Below are positions 49,801-58,606 of a stretch of 64,000 nt of DNA, piece after piece; within the stretch, counting starts at the first letter, position 1, and every line of letters begins with the position of its first letter. The DNA lies in the NCBI RefSeq assembly GCF_003626645.1, contig NZ_RBAM01000005.1:62001-126000 (forward strand), in the 5' to 3' direction. The position numbers were made by a program, and so were the translations under genes. Below the pieces are notes generated by a model, which did not search any database, was not told the origin of the DNA, and was given only the letters and a program-made list of their open reading frames with translations. Source of the DNA: Streptomyces klenkii (GTDB lineage: Bacteria; Actinomycetota; Actinomycetes; Streptomycetales; Streptomycetaceae).

Positions 49801-52800
49801 GACCGCACCGAACTCACCACACTCACCGAGGTGTTCACCGAGGCCGGGGCGGCGCCGGGCGGATGCGCGCTCGGCTCGGTGAAGTCCCAGATCGGGCACA
49901 CCAAGTGCGCGGCCGGGCTGGCCGGCCTGATCAAGACGGCCCTGGCCCTGCACACCGGGGTCAGGCCGCCCACGGCGCAGCTGACCCGGCCCAATGAGGC
50001 CTGGGAGGCCGGGAGCAGCCCGTTCGCCTTCCACACCGTGGCACGCCCGTGGGCGGCCGCGCCCGGTGAACGGATCGCCGGGGTCAGCGCGTTCGGCTTC
50101 GGCGGCACCAACTTCCACGTGGTGCTGCGCGGGCACGAGGCGGGGCCTCCGCCCCGGCACGGGCTCGACGCCTGGCCGGCGGAGCTGTTCGTCTTCCACG
50201 GCGCCGACCGGGCGGAGACCGCCCGGGAGATCGGCCGGCTGCTGGAGCTGGTCGCGGAGAACGACCGGCAGGGCCGTTCCTGGCGGCTGCGCGACCTGGC
50301 GCTGAGCGCCGCCCGGCGCGCCGACGCGTCCGGGAAGCCGGCCTGGACGGCGGTCGTGGCCCGTGACCTGGACGAGCTGCCCGGGCTGCTGGGACGGGCC
50401 CGGGAGGGAGAGCACGATCCCCGGGCGGGGATCTTCGTCGCGGAGCCGGACGGATCGGACGGATCGGACGGGCCGGGCGGCGAGGTGGCGTTCCTCTTTC
50501 CCGGCCAGGGCAGTCAGCGGCCGGACATGCTCGCCGAGCTGTTCATCGCCTTCCCGGAGGTCCAGCGGTATCTGCGGACCGGCCGCGAGTGGGCGGACGT
50601 CATCTTCCCGCCGACCGCCTTCGACACCGGCGCCGAGGAGGCGCGGCGCGCCCGGGTCACCGACACCAGGACCGCCCAGCCCGCGCTGGGCATCATGGGG
50701 CTGGCCGTGTCCGAGCTGCTGGGCCGGGCCGGCGTCCGGCCCGCGACGGTGGCCGGGCACAGCTACGGCGAACTGGTCGCGCTGTGCGCGGCTGGGGTGT
50801 TCGATTCGGAGACGCTGCTGGAGCTGAGCGCGGCGCGCGCGGAGGCGATCCTGGCCGCCGCCGGCGCGGAGCCGGGGACCATGGCCGCCGTGGCGGCCGG
50901 GCACCGGGACGTCGCCGAGGAACTGCGGGCGGCCGGGCCGGCCGCCCGGGTGGTGGTCGCGAACCACAACGCACCGCGGCAGACCGTGATTTCCGGTCCC
51001 GTCGAGGAGGTCGGGGCGGCGGTGCGCCGGCTGCGTGAGCGGGGCCTGGGCGCCAAGACCGTGCCGGTGGCGTGCGCCTTCCACAGTCCCCTGGTGGCCC
51101 CGGCCGGCGAACGGTTCGCCGAGGTTCTCGCCGCCCGGCCGGTGGCCGCGCCGGAGATACCGGTGTGGGCGAACCGGACGGCTGCCGCCTACCCCGAGCA
51201 ACCGGACGGCATACGGTCCGAGCTGGCGGCCCAGATCGGTTCCCCCGTGCGCTTCGTGCAGCAGATCGAGCGGATGTACGAGGCCGGCGTCCGGGTCTTC
51301 GTGGAGGCCGGGCCGGGTTCCGTGCTGACGGGCCTGGTGGGCCGGATCCTCGGCGACCGTCCGCACACCGCGGCGGCGTGCGAGGGGCCCGAAGACCCCG
51401 GGCTGCGCGGCTTCCTGAGCCTGCTCGCCCGGCTCGCCGTCGCCGGCGTCCCCGTCCGCACCGGCTGGACGCACCGCGGGCGCGACAGCGTCGAAGCCGT
51501 CCCCGGGACCTGCCCCGCGGCACCCGGCTGGATCGTCAACGGGCAGCTGACACGCACCCGGGACGGCGGCCTGCTGCCCGGCTCGCTCGCACCCGCCCGA
51601 CGCATACCGATGGAGAAGATGACAGTGATCCGGGCCCAGGACGGCGGCACGGCGGACGACCGTGACCGGATGGTCCATGAATTCCTGCTCACCAGCAGGG
51701 AGCTGGTCGCGGCGCAGCGCGACGTACTGCTGACGTATCTCGGCGGGGCGGCGGGTGTGCCGCCGGTCGCGCCGGCGGCGATACCGGCCACGCCGGTACC
51801 GGCTGCGCTCCGGCCGGCCGTGCCGGAGCCCGCTCCCGTTGCCGCTCCCGTGATGTCCCCGGCGGCGGCACCCACGGCACCCGAGGCACCGGCGGACGTG
51901 CTGGCGACCGTCCTGGACATCATCAGCGAACGCACCGGCTATCCCCTCGACATGATCGAGCCCGGTCTCGACCTGGAGGCCGACCTGAGCATCGACTCGA
52001 TCAAGCGGGTCGAGATCGTCGGCGAGCTGGCCGCACGGCTGGGCTTCGGCACCGGCGGGACCGAGCTGCCCCGGCTCGACGACGCGGAGCTGGAAGCGGT
52101 CTCGAAGGCCCGTACGGCGTCCGGCATCGCCGAACTGCTGGAGGAGCGGCTGCCCGGCGGGGGAACGGCTCCCGCGCAGCAGACCCCCGCCCCTGCGGAA
52201 GACCCTGGTCCGGCCGTCACCGGCGAGGCGCCCGGCAGGCTGGTGCTGCGCAGCGTCCGCCTCCCCTCCCCCGACGGGGACTTCGCGGTGCTGGAGGGAA
52301 CACGGTTCGCCCTGCTGGGCGGTGCCGGACCGGTGCCGGACGCGCTGGCCGCCCTGCTGGGCGCCCGCGGCGCGGAGGCGGTCACCCTGCCGCCGGACCA
52401 CGTGCTCACGGACGCGGACGGCCCGCTGGACGGGGTGTTCCACCTGGAGACGCTGTCGCAGGACGGCGGCGAGCCGCTGCTGCCCGGGGCCTTCCCGGTG
52501 TTCCAGGCCGCGCTGCGGTGCGGGCCGCGCTGGCTGCTCGCGGCCGCGCCCGCCGCCGACGCGAACGCCCCCGCCGGGACCGGCGGACGGGCGGACGGGC
52601 TGCGCGGCATGTTCCGGACCGTCGCGCGGGAGTACCCGGACACCCTCGCCCGGTTCGTCGAGCTGGCCCCGCAGCTGACGGCCGCCGAGATGGCGGCCGC
52701 GCTGGTGGGCGAGCTGACGTCCGAGGAGCCGGCCCCGGTGGTGCTGCGGTCGCCGGACGGCGTCCGGTCCGGCCTCGAAACCGTGGCCGCCGGCCTCGGC

Positions 52801-53724
52801 GCCCTGGGCGACCGCGGCGCGGGCCCGGCCGGGGACGGTACGGCCGAGGCAGCTGCCATCGGCCTGCACCGGGACTCGGTGGTGCTGCTGATCGGCGGGG
52901 CCCGGGGCATCTCCGCCCGGGTCGCCGCGACGCTGGCGGCGGCCTCCCGCTGCCGGATCGAACTGGCCGGCCGGACCGCTCTGCCGGACAACGCCCCCGA
53001 GGACCTCGAAGACGCAGCCACCCGGCAGGCGCCGGACCGGGCCGCGCTGCGGGCCGTCCTGGCCGGCCGGGGGGAACGCTCCCCGGCCGGCATCGAGCGG
53101 GCCGTCTCGGAGATCCTCGCCCGCCGGGAGGTCCGCCGCACCCTCGGCACCCTGCGGGATCTGGGCAGTCCGGTGCGCTACCACACCGTGGACGTCCGGG
53201 ACCCCGAGGCGGTGCGACGCCTGGTGGCCGACGTCCACGCCGAACACGGCCGGCTGGACGGCGTGGTGTACGCGGCCGGGATCATCGAGGACCGGGTCCT
53301 GGCCGAGAAGGACCCGGAGTCCTTCCGCCGGGTCTACGACACCAAGGTCGAGGGCGCGCGCACCCTGCTGGCGGCGCTGGACGAACTGCCGCGGACTTCC
53401 CGGTTCGTCGTGTTCTTCGGCAGCGTCGCGGCCGTTCTCGGCAACCGCGGCCAGGCGGACTACGCGGCCGCCAACGACGCTCTGCAGTCCCTCGGCAGCC
53501 GGTGGGCGGAGAAGTCCGCGTCCCGCACGCTGACGGTGCACTGGGGGCCCTGGGCGCCGGACGGGGAGCACGCGGGCATGGTGACCCCCGAGCTTGCCCG
53601 GGAGTACGCGCGGCGCGGCGTCGGACTCATCGACCCCGAGGAGGGGGCGCTGTGCCTGCTGCGCGAGCTCGCCTGGGGCGAGGAATCGGCCGGCGCCGTG
53701 GTCTACACCGCAACGGGCTGGTGA
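46816..53724 (+). CDS. PUFA/HglE-like iterative PKS A: NPD-NPD-KS-AT-ACP-KR
   Basis: A 2302-residue megasynthase. Residues 1-640 hold two nitronate-monooxygenase/PfaD-like barrels: the first has NEAGGRVGELSTFVLL (Glu128-Arg132), the second SECGGHVGPRSSFALW (Glu434-His438). KS: 666-1110, VDAACASSLAAVD with Cys853, EAHGTGT and GHTKCAAG. AT: about 1220-1560, FPGQGSQ, VAGHSYGELVAL (Ser near 1316), AFHSPLV. A Pro/Ala linker leads to the ACP (about 1695-1775) with LDLEADLSIDSIKRVEIVGEL, whose DSIKRVEI motif (Ser1728) is typical of PUFA synthase ACPs. KR: about 1870-2302, IGGARGIS, FFGSVAA and Tyr2216 in GQADYAAAND. The barrels could supply the enoyl reductase activity that PfaD provides in PUFA systems. 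GTG 46816 has GGAG 5 bp upstream. It is coupled to PKS B. Confidence 0.9.
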   Translation: MSTETILGVSPFGEPDPRLVAAVCRAGGLGVLDLGRGRRRAARAALQLVRQWVPGPFGVRVGAGCALGPDDLAAGGDVHTVLLAADAGLAPGDLAAGRHRVLVEVTCYEEALAAARAGAHGLVARGNEAGGRVGELSTFVLLQQLMADPELGLPVWACGGIGPRTAAAAVVGGAAGVVLDTQLALLDESGVPEEVAAAVRAMDGSETVVAAGHRVLRRRGPDAPPLPDEPGEVARLLGADDLRARLLPVGQDGFLASSFARRWSDVGTAVRGVTAAIREAVRDDAAADALLRGSPMSRALGTALPVAQGPMTRVSDRAGFAAAVAGHGGLPFLALALAGPAETRTLLEQTRDELGGRPWGVGILGFAPVQIKTAQLELVREIRPSCAVIAGGRPAQAAELEAAGVDAFLHVPSPGLLRQFLDAGARKFVFEGSECGGHVGPRSSFALWEAQADVLEEFLDTAVGADPAELRVFFAGGVHDKRSAAMVAALAAPLTARGVAVGLLMGTAYLFTEEAVDRGAVRPSFQRQVLAARRTELLETAPGHATRCVSSPFTDEFRGAKEELRERGVPERRAWERLEQLNVGRLRIASKGVERTGESLTEVDEPRQLAEGMFMAGQVAVLRSAVTTVPELHTAVSAEAAGFFAARARRLREGFRQDAPERVADPLDIAVVGMACMFPGAPDLAAYWANVVAGTDAVGEVPPERWDPELHYAPGADGARTASKWGGFLPDIPFDPLRYGIPPSSLGSIEPVQLLALEAARRALRDAGYEERPFDRSRASVVFGAEAGSDLSNATTVRTVLPAYVGELPPGLDEQLPRLTEDSFPGMLANVIAGRIANRLDFGGANFTVDAACASSLAAVDVACKELSAGTSDLVLCGGADLHNGINDYLLFSSVHALSPTGRSRTFDSAADGIALGEGVACVVLKRLADAERDGDRVYAVVKGVGSSSDGRSLGLAAPRPEGQRAALERAYRRAGISPAEVGLLEAHGTGTVVGDRTELTTLTEVFTEAGAAPGGCALGSVKSQIGHTKCAAGLAGLIKTALALHTGVRPPTAQLTRPNEAWEAGSSPFAFHTVARPWAAAPGERIAGVSAFGFGGTNFHVVLRGHEAGPPPRHGLDAWPAELFVFHGADRAETAREIGRLLELVAENDRQGRSWRLRDLALSAARRADASGKPAWTAVVARDLDELPGLLGRAREGEHDPRAGIFVAEPDGSDGSDGPGGEVAFLFPGQGSQRPDMLAELFIAFPEVQRYLRTGREWADVIFPPTAFDTGAEEARRARVTDTRTAQPALGIMGLAVSELLGRAGVRPATVAGHSYGELVALCAAGVFDSETLLELSAARAEAILAAAGAEPGTMAAVAAGHRDVAEELRAAGPAARVVVANHNAPRQTVISGPVEEVGAAVRRLRERGLGAKTVPVACAFHSPLVAPAGERFAEVLAARPVAAPEIPVWANRTAAAYPEQPDGIRSELAAQIGSPVRFVQQIERMYEAGVRVFVEAGPGSVLTGLVGRILGDRPHTAAACEGPEDPGLRGFLSLLARLAVAGVPVRTGWTHRGRDSVEAVPGTCPAAPGWIVNGQLTRTRDGGLLPGSLAPARRIPMEKMTVIRAQDGGTADDRDRMVHEFLLTSRELVAAQRDVLLTYLGGAAGVPPVAPAAIPATPVPAALRPAVPEPAPVAAPVMSPAAAPTAPEAPADVLATVLDIISERTGYPLDMIEPGLDLEADLSIDSIKRVEIVGELAARLGFGTGGTELPRLDDAELEAVSKARTASGIAELLEERLPGGGTAPAQQTPAPAEDPGPAVTGEAPGRLVLRSVRLPSPDGDFAVLEGTRFALLGGAGPVPDALAALLGARGAEAVTLPPDHVLTDADGPLDGVFHLETLSQDGGEPLLPGAFPVFQAALRCGPRWLLAAAPAADANAPAGTGGRADGLRGMFRTVAREYPDTLARFVELAPQLTAAEMAAALVGELTSEEPAPVVLRSPDGVRSGLETVAAGLGALGDRGAGPAGDGTAEAAAIGLHRDSVVLLIGGARGISARVAATLAAASRCRIELAGRTALPDNAPEDLEDAATRQAPDRAALRAVLAGRGERSPAGIERAVSEILARREVRRTLGTLRDLGSPVRYHTVDVRDPEAVRRLVADVHAEHGRLDGVVYAAGIIEDRVLAEKDPESFRRVYDTKVEGARTLLAALDELPRTSRFVVFFGSVAAVLGNRGQADYAAANDALQSLGSRWAEKSASRTLTVHWGPWAPDGEHAGMVTPELAREYARRGVGLIDPEEGALCLLRELAWGEESAGAVVYTATGW

Positions 53725-53726
53725 GC

Positions 53727-56700
53727 ATGAGCACGCATCACACGCCGTCCGGCCGGCCGGCCGTCGCCATCGTCGGCATGGCCGTCCTCTTTCCCGGCGC
53801 GCCGGACCTCGCGGCGTACTGGCGCAATCTGACGGCCGGAACCGACGCGATCACCGAGGTCCCGGCCGGGCGCTGGGACCCCTCCTTCTACGACCCGGCG
53901 GCCGCCCGCGGCCGCTCGGACCGGGTGTACTGCCGTCGCGGCGGATTCGTCGACGAGCTGGCCGAGGTGGAGGCGACCCGGTTCGGGATCATGCCCAGCT
54001 CGGTGCCCGGCACCGAGCCGGAACAGCTCATCGCGCTGCACGTCGCCGCTGAGGCGATCGCCGACGCCGGCGGCGAGGAACGGCTGCCGGACCGGGACCG
54101 GATCGGGGTGATCCTGGGCCGGGGCGGCTATCTGTCCCCCGGGATGGCGCGGGGCACCCAGTCCGTCCAGACGTCCAACCAGTTGGTGCGCACTCTCGCG
54201 GAGCTGCTGCCCGAGCTGGACGCCGGACTGCTGGAACGGGTCCGGCGGGCGTACACGCGGCAGCTGGGACCGGACGAGCCCGAGCAGGCGATCAACCTGG
54301 TGCCCAACCTGACCGCCTCCCGGGTGGCCAACCGGCTCGACCTGCGCGGCCCGGCGTACACGGTGGACGCCGCCTGCGCGTCCTCGCTGGTCGCGGTCGA
54401 CCAGGCGGTCGGCGAACTGGCCTCGGGCCGCTGCGACCTGGTGCTGGCGGGCGGGGTCCACCACTGTCACGACATCACGCTGTGGTCCCTGTTCTCCCGG
54501 CTGCGCGCGATGTCGCCGAGCCAGCGGATCCGCCCGTTCCACCGGGACGCGGACGGCCTGCTGATCGGCGAGGGCACCGGCGTGGTGGCGCTCAAGCGCC
54601 TCTCCGACGCGCTGCGCGACGGCGACCGCGTCTACGCCGTCGTCCGCGGCACCGGCGTGGCCAGCGACGGCCGCAGCGGCAGCCTCGTCAACCCCGACCC
54701 CTCGGGCCAGGTGAAGGCGGTACGGGCGGCCTGGCGCGAGGCGGGGCTGGATCCCGCTGCACCGGGGTCGGTCGGACTCCTGGAGGCGCACGGGACCGCC
54801 ACCCCCTCGGGCGACGCGGCCGAACTGGCCACCCTGGCCGAGGTGTTCGGCCCGCCGGACGGCAAGGACCGGCCGGTGCTCGGGTCGGTGAAGTCGATGA
54901 TCGGGCACACCATGCCGGCCGCCGGCGTGGCCGGTCTCGTCAAGGCCGCGCTCGCGGTGCACCACGGCGTACTGCCGCCGACCCTCCACTGCGAGGAGCC
55001 GCACCCGGCCCTGGCCCGTACCCGCTTCCGGACGATCGCCGCGGCGCGGGGCTGGGAGACCGGCGACGGGCGGACCCGGCGGGCGGGCGTCAACGCCTTC
55101 GGCTTCGGCGGCATCAACGCCCATGTGGTGCTCGAAGCCGCCCCCGGCCCGGACCGTCCGGCGGTGGAGGTCCGCGAACGGGAACAGGTGCTGCGGCTGG
55201 CCGCCGGCACCCCGGAGGAGCTCGCCGCGCTGCTGGACGCCGAGGACGCCGCCGTCCGCGCACGACGGCCCGCGCACGACGGACGCACCCGGCTGGGCGT
55301 CGTCGCCCCGGACGCCAGGCGCCTCGCCCTGGCCCGGAAAGCGGTCGCCAAGGGCAGCCCGCGGGGGCGCGGCGACATCTGGTTCTCCCCGGAGCCGCTG
55401 CTCGGCGGCCCTGCGGGCGGGCGGCTGGCCTTCGTCTTCCCCGGCCTGGAGGCCGAGTTCCGGCCCCGGATCGACGACGTCGTCGAGCGGTTCGGGCTCT
55501 CGGCGCTGCTGCCCGCGGGGTTCGGCGGGTCCGGGGCCGATGTGGCGGACGTCGGACGGCACGGGGCCGGAGTCATCGCCGTGGGGCGGGTGCTGGACGC
55601 CGCGCTGCGCCGGATGGGCATCGTGCCCGACGCCGTCGCGGGCCACAGCATCGGCGAGTGGACGGCCATGGCCACCGCCGGGCTGTACGCCGGGGACGCG
55701 GTCGACGAGTTCACCCGCTCCTTCGACCCGGACCAGGTGCGGGTGGCCGGGCTGTCCTTCGCCGCGCTGGGCGCACCGGCCGAGCAGGTCACCGCCGTGC
55801 TCGCCGACCGTCCCGATGTGGTGCTGTCGCACGACAACGCCCCGGAGCAGTCGATGGTCTGCGGCCCGCCCGGCCAAGTGAAGGATCTGGTGAGGCACTT
55901 CCGGCAACGCGGCGTCATCGGGCAGGTCCTGCCGTTCCGCTCGGGCTTCCACACCCCGATGCTGGCCCCCTACGTCGAGCAGATCCGGCACTACGCGGGC
56001 CTGTTCGAGCTGCGCCGGCCGACCGTGCCCGTCTGGTCGGCGACCACCGCCGCGGAGTACCCCCGCGCTGAGGACGAGGTGCGGGAGCTCTTCGTACGCC
56101 ACCTGCTGGAGCCCGTCCGCTTCCGCCCGCTGATCGAGGCCATGTACGCGGCCGGCTTCCGCGTCTTCGTCCAGGCCGGTACGGGCCATGTGGGCTCGCT
56201 CGTCGAGAACACCCTGCGCGGTCTCCCCCACCTGGTGGTGGCGGCCAACTCCCCGCACCGGGACGGGACCGCGCAGCTGCTGCGGGTCGCCACGGCGCTG
56301 TGGACGGCCGGCGGTGACCCGTCCACCGGGGTCCCGGTGGACGGTGGCAGCCACGCCCGCCGGATGCCGCCCTCGCGGCTGGACCTGGGCGGGAAGCTGG
56401 TGTCCCTGGACCGGGAGACGGTGGCCGCGGTGCGCTCGGCGCTCGCCGTCCGGCAGGGAACGGACTCCGGCACGGACTCCGGCACGGTGCTGCCCGTCCC
56501 GGACGGCTCCCCGCTGGCGGCCGAGCTCCGGGCCCTGCTGAAGGACACCGCCGACACGGCCGTCGCGGTGTCCCGCGCCGCGGCGGCGTCCACGGTCCGC
56601 ACCGTACTGCGGGTGTCCACGGACGCCATGCCGTACCTGCGCGACCACTGCTTCTTCGCACAGCGCCCCGGCTGGCCCGCCGAGGCCGACCGGTGGCCGG

Positions 56701-58268
56701 TCGTCCCGGCCACGACCGTGGTGCACCACATGATGGAGCACGCCGAACGGGCCCGGCCCGGGACGACCGCGGTGGCGGTGCGCGAGGTGCGGCTGAACCG
56801 CTGGGTGGCCGCGGCCCCCGCCGTCGACGTGCCTGTGACCGTCGAGGCGTCCGGGACCGACCGGGCCGGTGTGACGTTCGGCGCGTACGCGCACGGCGAG
56901 GTGGAACTCGCGGACCGGTACCCCGGCGGCGCGCCCCGGCCCTGGCGGTGGGCACCCGAGGAGGAACGGGCCCCCGGGATCACGGCCGGGCAGCTGTACC
57001 GGGACCGCTGGATGTTCCACGGCCCGGCGTTCCAGGGCGTCACCGAGCTGACGGCGGTCGGCGACGCGCATGTGCGCGGCGTGCTCACCGCACCGTCCGC
57101 GCCGGGCGGCCTGCTCGACAACGTGGGGCAGCTGCTCGGCTACTGGATCCTCACCACCCTGGCCGAGCGGACCCTGGTGTTCCCCGTCCGCGTGCGGCAC
57201 ATCCGGTTCTTCGGCCCGCACCCGTCGCCCGGCACCCGGGTCGAGTGCCTCATCAGGATCGTCTCGGTCACCGACGCCACGGTGGGGGCGGACGTGCAGT
57301 TGCTCCTGGACGGTCGTGTCTGGGCGGAGATCCGCGGCTGGCAGGACCACCGGTTCGACAGCCGCACGGACACCAAGGCGCAGGAACGGTTCCCCGAGCA
57401 GCACGCCCTCTCCGCGGTGCAACCGGGCGGCTGGGTGCTCCTGTTCGACGGGTGCCACGACCTCGCGTCCCGCGACCTCGTGATGCGGCGGCACCTCGGC
57501 ACCGCCGAGCGCGAGGACCACGAGCGGCGCCCGCCGTCCGGCCGCCGCCAGTGGCTGCTCGGCCGCATCGCGGCCAAGGACGCGGTCCGCCGGTGGCTGT
57601 GGCAGCACGGCGAAGGGCCGGTCTTCCCCGCCGAGATCCGGGTGGGCAACGACGCGTCCGGCCGGCCGCGGGTCACCGGTGCGCACGGCCGGGCTCTCCC
57701 CGCCCTCGACGTCTCGCTGGCGCACCGGGCCGAGGCCGCGGTCGCCCTGGTCCGGCCGCGCGGCACGGACGGGCACCCGGCGCCGGTCGGCATCGACGTG
57801 GAGGAGGTCGCCCAACGGCCACCGGGGACCCTGGCCGCCGCCCTCGGCCCCGCCGAGCGCGAGCTCCTCGTCGCGCTGTGCTTCCGGACCGGTGAACCGC
57901 AGCCGCTGTGGTTCACCCGGTTCTGGGCGGCGAAGGAGGCGGTGGCCAAGGCCGAGGGCACCGGGCTGCGGGGACGGCCGAAGGACTTCGCCGTGACCGA
58001 GGCACGGGCGGACGCCCTGGTGGTGGTCGTGGGCGGACGCCGATACCCGGTGCGCTGCCGCACCGTCACCAACCCGCAAGGCCTGCCGGAGAGGGAGTAC
58101 GTGGTCGCGTGGACCACGGGTCCGGCCCCCGGGGACGCCCGGCAGCAAGACGAACGACAGGAGAGTCAGCAGTACTGCGTTTCCCCGGGGGACAACCCCC
58201 GGACCCCCGGCCGGAACCACAGGTCCACGGAGTGCCCTGGACCGGCAACGCGAGGAGAGTCCAAGTGA
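53727..58268 (+). CDS. PUFA/HglE-like PKS B: KS-AT-DH-phosphopantetheinyl transferase
   Basis: A 1513-residue protein. KS: 12-470 with VDAACASSLVAVD (Cys217), EAHGTAT and GHTMPAAG, all catalytic residues kept. AT-like: about 567-870, VAGHSIGEWTAM (Ser near 640) but FPGLEAEF where FPGQGSQ is expected, and FHTPML. DH (hot-dog): about 950-1225, with His in YLRDHCFF, MFHGPAFQGV, and Asp in GGLLDNVGQLLGYW. C-terminal Sfp-type PPTase: about 1240-1480, with RIAAKDAVRRWLW, VGIDVEEVAQ (near 1353) and FWAAKEAVAKAEGTGLRG. It could phosphopantetheinylate the ACPs of this same operon. The last 40 residues are disordered. Start is ATG 53727 or GTG 53721, which overlaps the PKS A stop. The end overlaps the ACP gene as GTGA. 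Confidence 0.88.
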   Translation: MSTHHTPSGRPAVAIVGMAVLFPGAPDLAAYWRNLTAGTDAITEVPAGRWDPSFYDPAAARGRSDRVYCRRGGFVDELAEVEATRFGIMPSSVPGTEPEQLIALHVAAEAIADAGGEERLPDRDRIGVILGRGGYLSPGMARGTQSVQTSNQLVRTLAELLPELDAGLLERVRRAYTRQLGPDEPEQAINLVPNLTASRVANRLDLRGPAYTVDAACASSLVAVDQAVGELASGRCDLVLAGGVHHCHDITLWSLFSRLRAMSPSQRIRPFHRDADGLLIGEGTGVVALKRLSDALRDGDRVYAVVRGTGVASDGRSGSLVNPDPSGQVKAVRAAWREAGLDPAAPGSVGLLEAHGTATPSGDAAELATLAEVFGPPDGKDRPVLGSVKSMIGHTMPAAGVAGLVKAALAVHHGVLPPTLHCEEPHPALARTRFRTIAAARGWETGDGRTRRAGVNAFGFGGINAHVVLEAAPGPDRPAVEVREREQVLRLAAGTPEELAALLDAEDAAVRARRPAHDGRTRLGVVAPDARRLALARKAVAKGSPRGRGDIWFSPEPLLGGPAGGRLAFVFPGLEAEFRPRIDDVVERFGLSALLPAGFGGSGADVADVGRHGAGVIAVGRVLDAALRRMGIVPDAVAGHSIGEWTAMATAGLYAGDAVDEFTRSFDPDQVRVAGLSFAALGAPAEQVTAVLADRPDVVLSHDNAPEQSMVCGPPGQVKDLVRHFRQRGVIGQVLPFRSGFHTPMLAPYVEQIRHYAGLFELRRPTVPVWSATTAAEYPRAEDEVRELFVRHLLEPVRFRPLIEAMYAAGFRVFVQAGTGHVGSLVENTLRGLPHLVVAANSPHRDGTAQLLRVATALWTAGGDPSTGVPVDGGSHARRMPPSRLDLGGKLVSLDRETVAAVRSALAVRQGTDSGTDSGTVLPVPDGSPLAAELRALLKDTADTAVAVSRAAAASTVRTVLRVSTDAMPYLRDHCFFAQRPGWPAEADRWPVVPATTVVHHMMEHAERARPGTTAVAVREVRLNRWVAAAPAVDVPVTVEASGTDRAGVTFGAYAHGEVELADRYPGGAPRPWRWAPEEERAPGITAGQLYRDRWMFHGPAFQGVTELTAVGDAHVRGVLTAPSAPGGLLDNVGQLLGYWILTTLAERTLVFPVRVRHIRFFGPHPSPGTRVECLIRIVSVTDATVGADVQLLLDGRVWAEIRGWQDHRFDSRTDTKAQERFPEQHALSAVQPGGWVLLFDGCHDLASRDLVMRRHLGTAEREDHERRPPSGRRQWLLGRIAAKDAVRRWLWQHGEGPVFPAEIRVGNDASGRPRVTGAHGRALPALDVSLAHRAEAAVALVRPRGTDGHPAPVGIDVEEVAQRPPGTLAAALGPAERELLVALCFRTGEPQPLWFTRFWAAKEAVAKAEGTGLRGRPKDFAVTEARADALVVVVGGRRYPVRCRTVTNPQGLPEREYVVAWTTGPAPGDARQQDERQESQQYCVSPGDNPRTPGRNHRSTECPGPATRGESK

Positions 58269-58603
58269 ACAGCAGCGAGGCGGCGCCGACCGCCGCGACC
58301 CCCGGGGCCGTGTTCGAGGAGGCCGTGTTCGAGGAGATCACCGGCATGCTCCACACCGTCCTCGGCGAGTACGGGGGCGTGGTGAACGCCGGGATCACCA
58401 TGGACACCCGGTTCCACGACGACCTGGACCTGGAGAGCATCGACCTGGTCACCCTCGGCGGCCACCTCCGGGCGCGGTACGGGGAGCTGGTGAACTTCGC
58501 CGAGTACCTGGCCGGGCTCGGGCTGGAGGAGATCATCGGCCTGACGGTCGGACAGCTCGTCGAGCACATCACCGGCTGCCTGCGGGCCCCCGGGGAGCGG
58601 TGA
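58265..58603 (+). CDS. Discrete acyl carrier protein
   Basis: A 112-residue ACP. RFHDDLDLESIDLVTLGGHLRARYG carries the attachment Ser58 in LESIDLV, a variant of the DSL motif. There is an N-terminal extension of about 20 residues. It is more like type II ACPs of unusual lipid clusters than the PUFA-type ACP in PKS A. It may receive or relay the finished chain, or load a starter. GTG 58265 overlaps the PKS B stop; the next gene starts 3 bp after its end. Confidence 0.88.
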   Translation: MNSSEAAPTAATPGAVFEEAVFEEITGMLHTVLGEYGGVVNAGITMDTRFHDDLDLESIDLVTLGGHLRARYGELVNFAEYLAGLGLEEIIGLTVGQLVEHITGCLRAPGER

Positions 58604-58606
58604 CCC

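Noticed and set aside
46714..53571. 2285-residue minus-strand ORF opposite PKS A
   Set aside because: It is a typical high-GC antisense shadow. It is Arg/Gly/Asp-rich with no domains, while the plus strand has complete PKS motifs.
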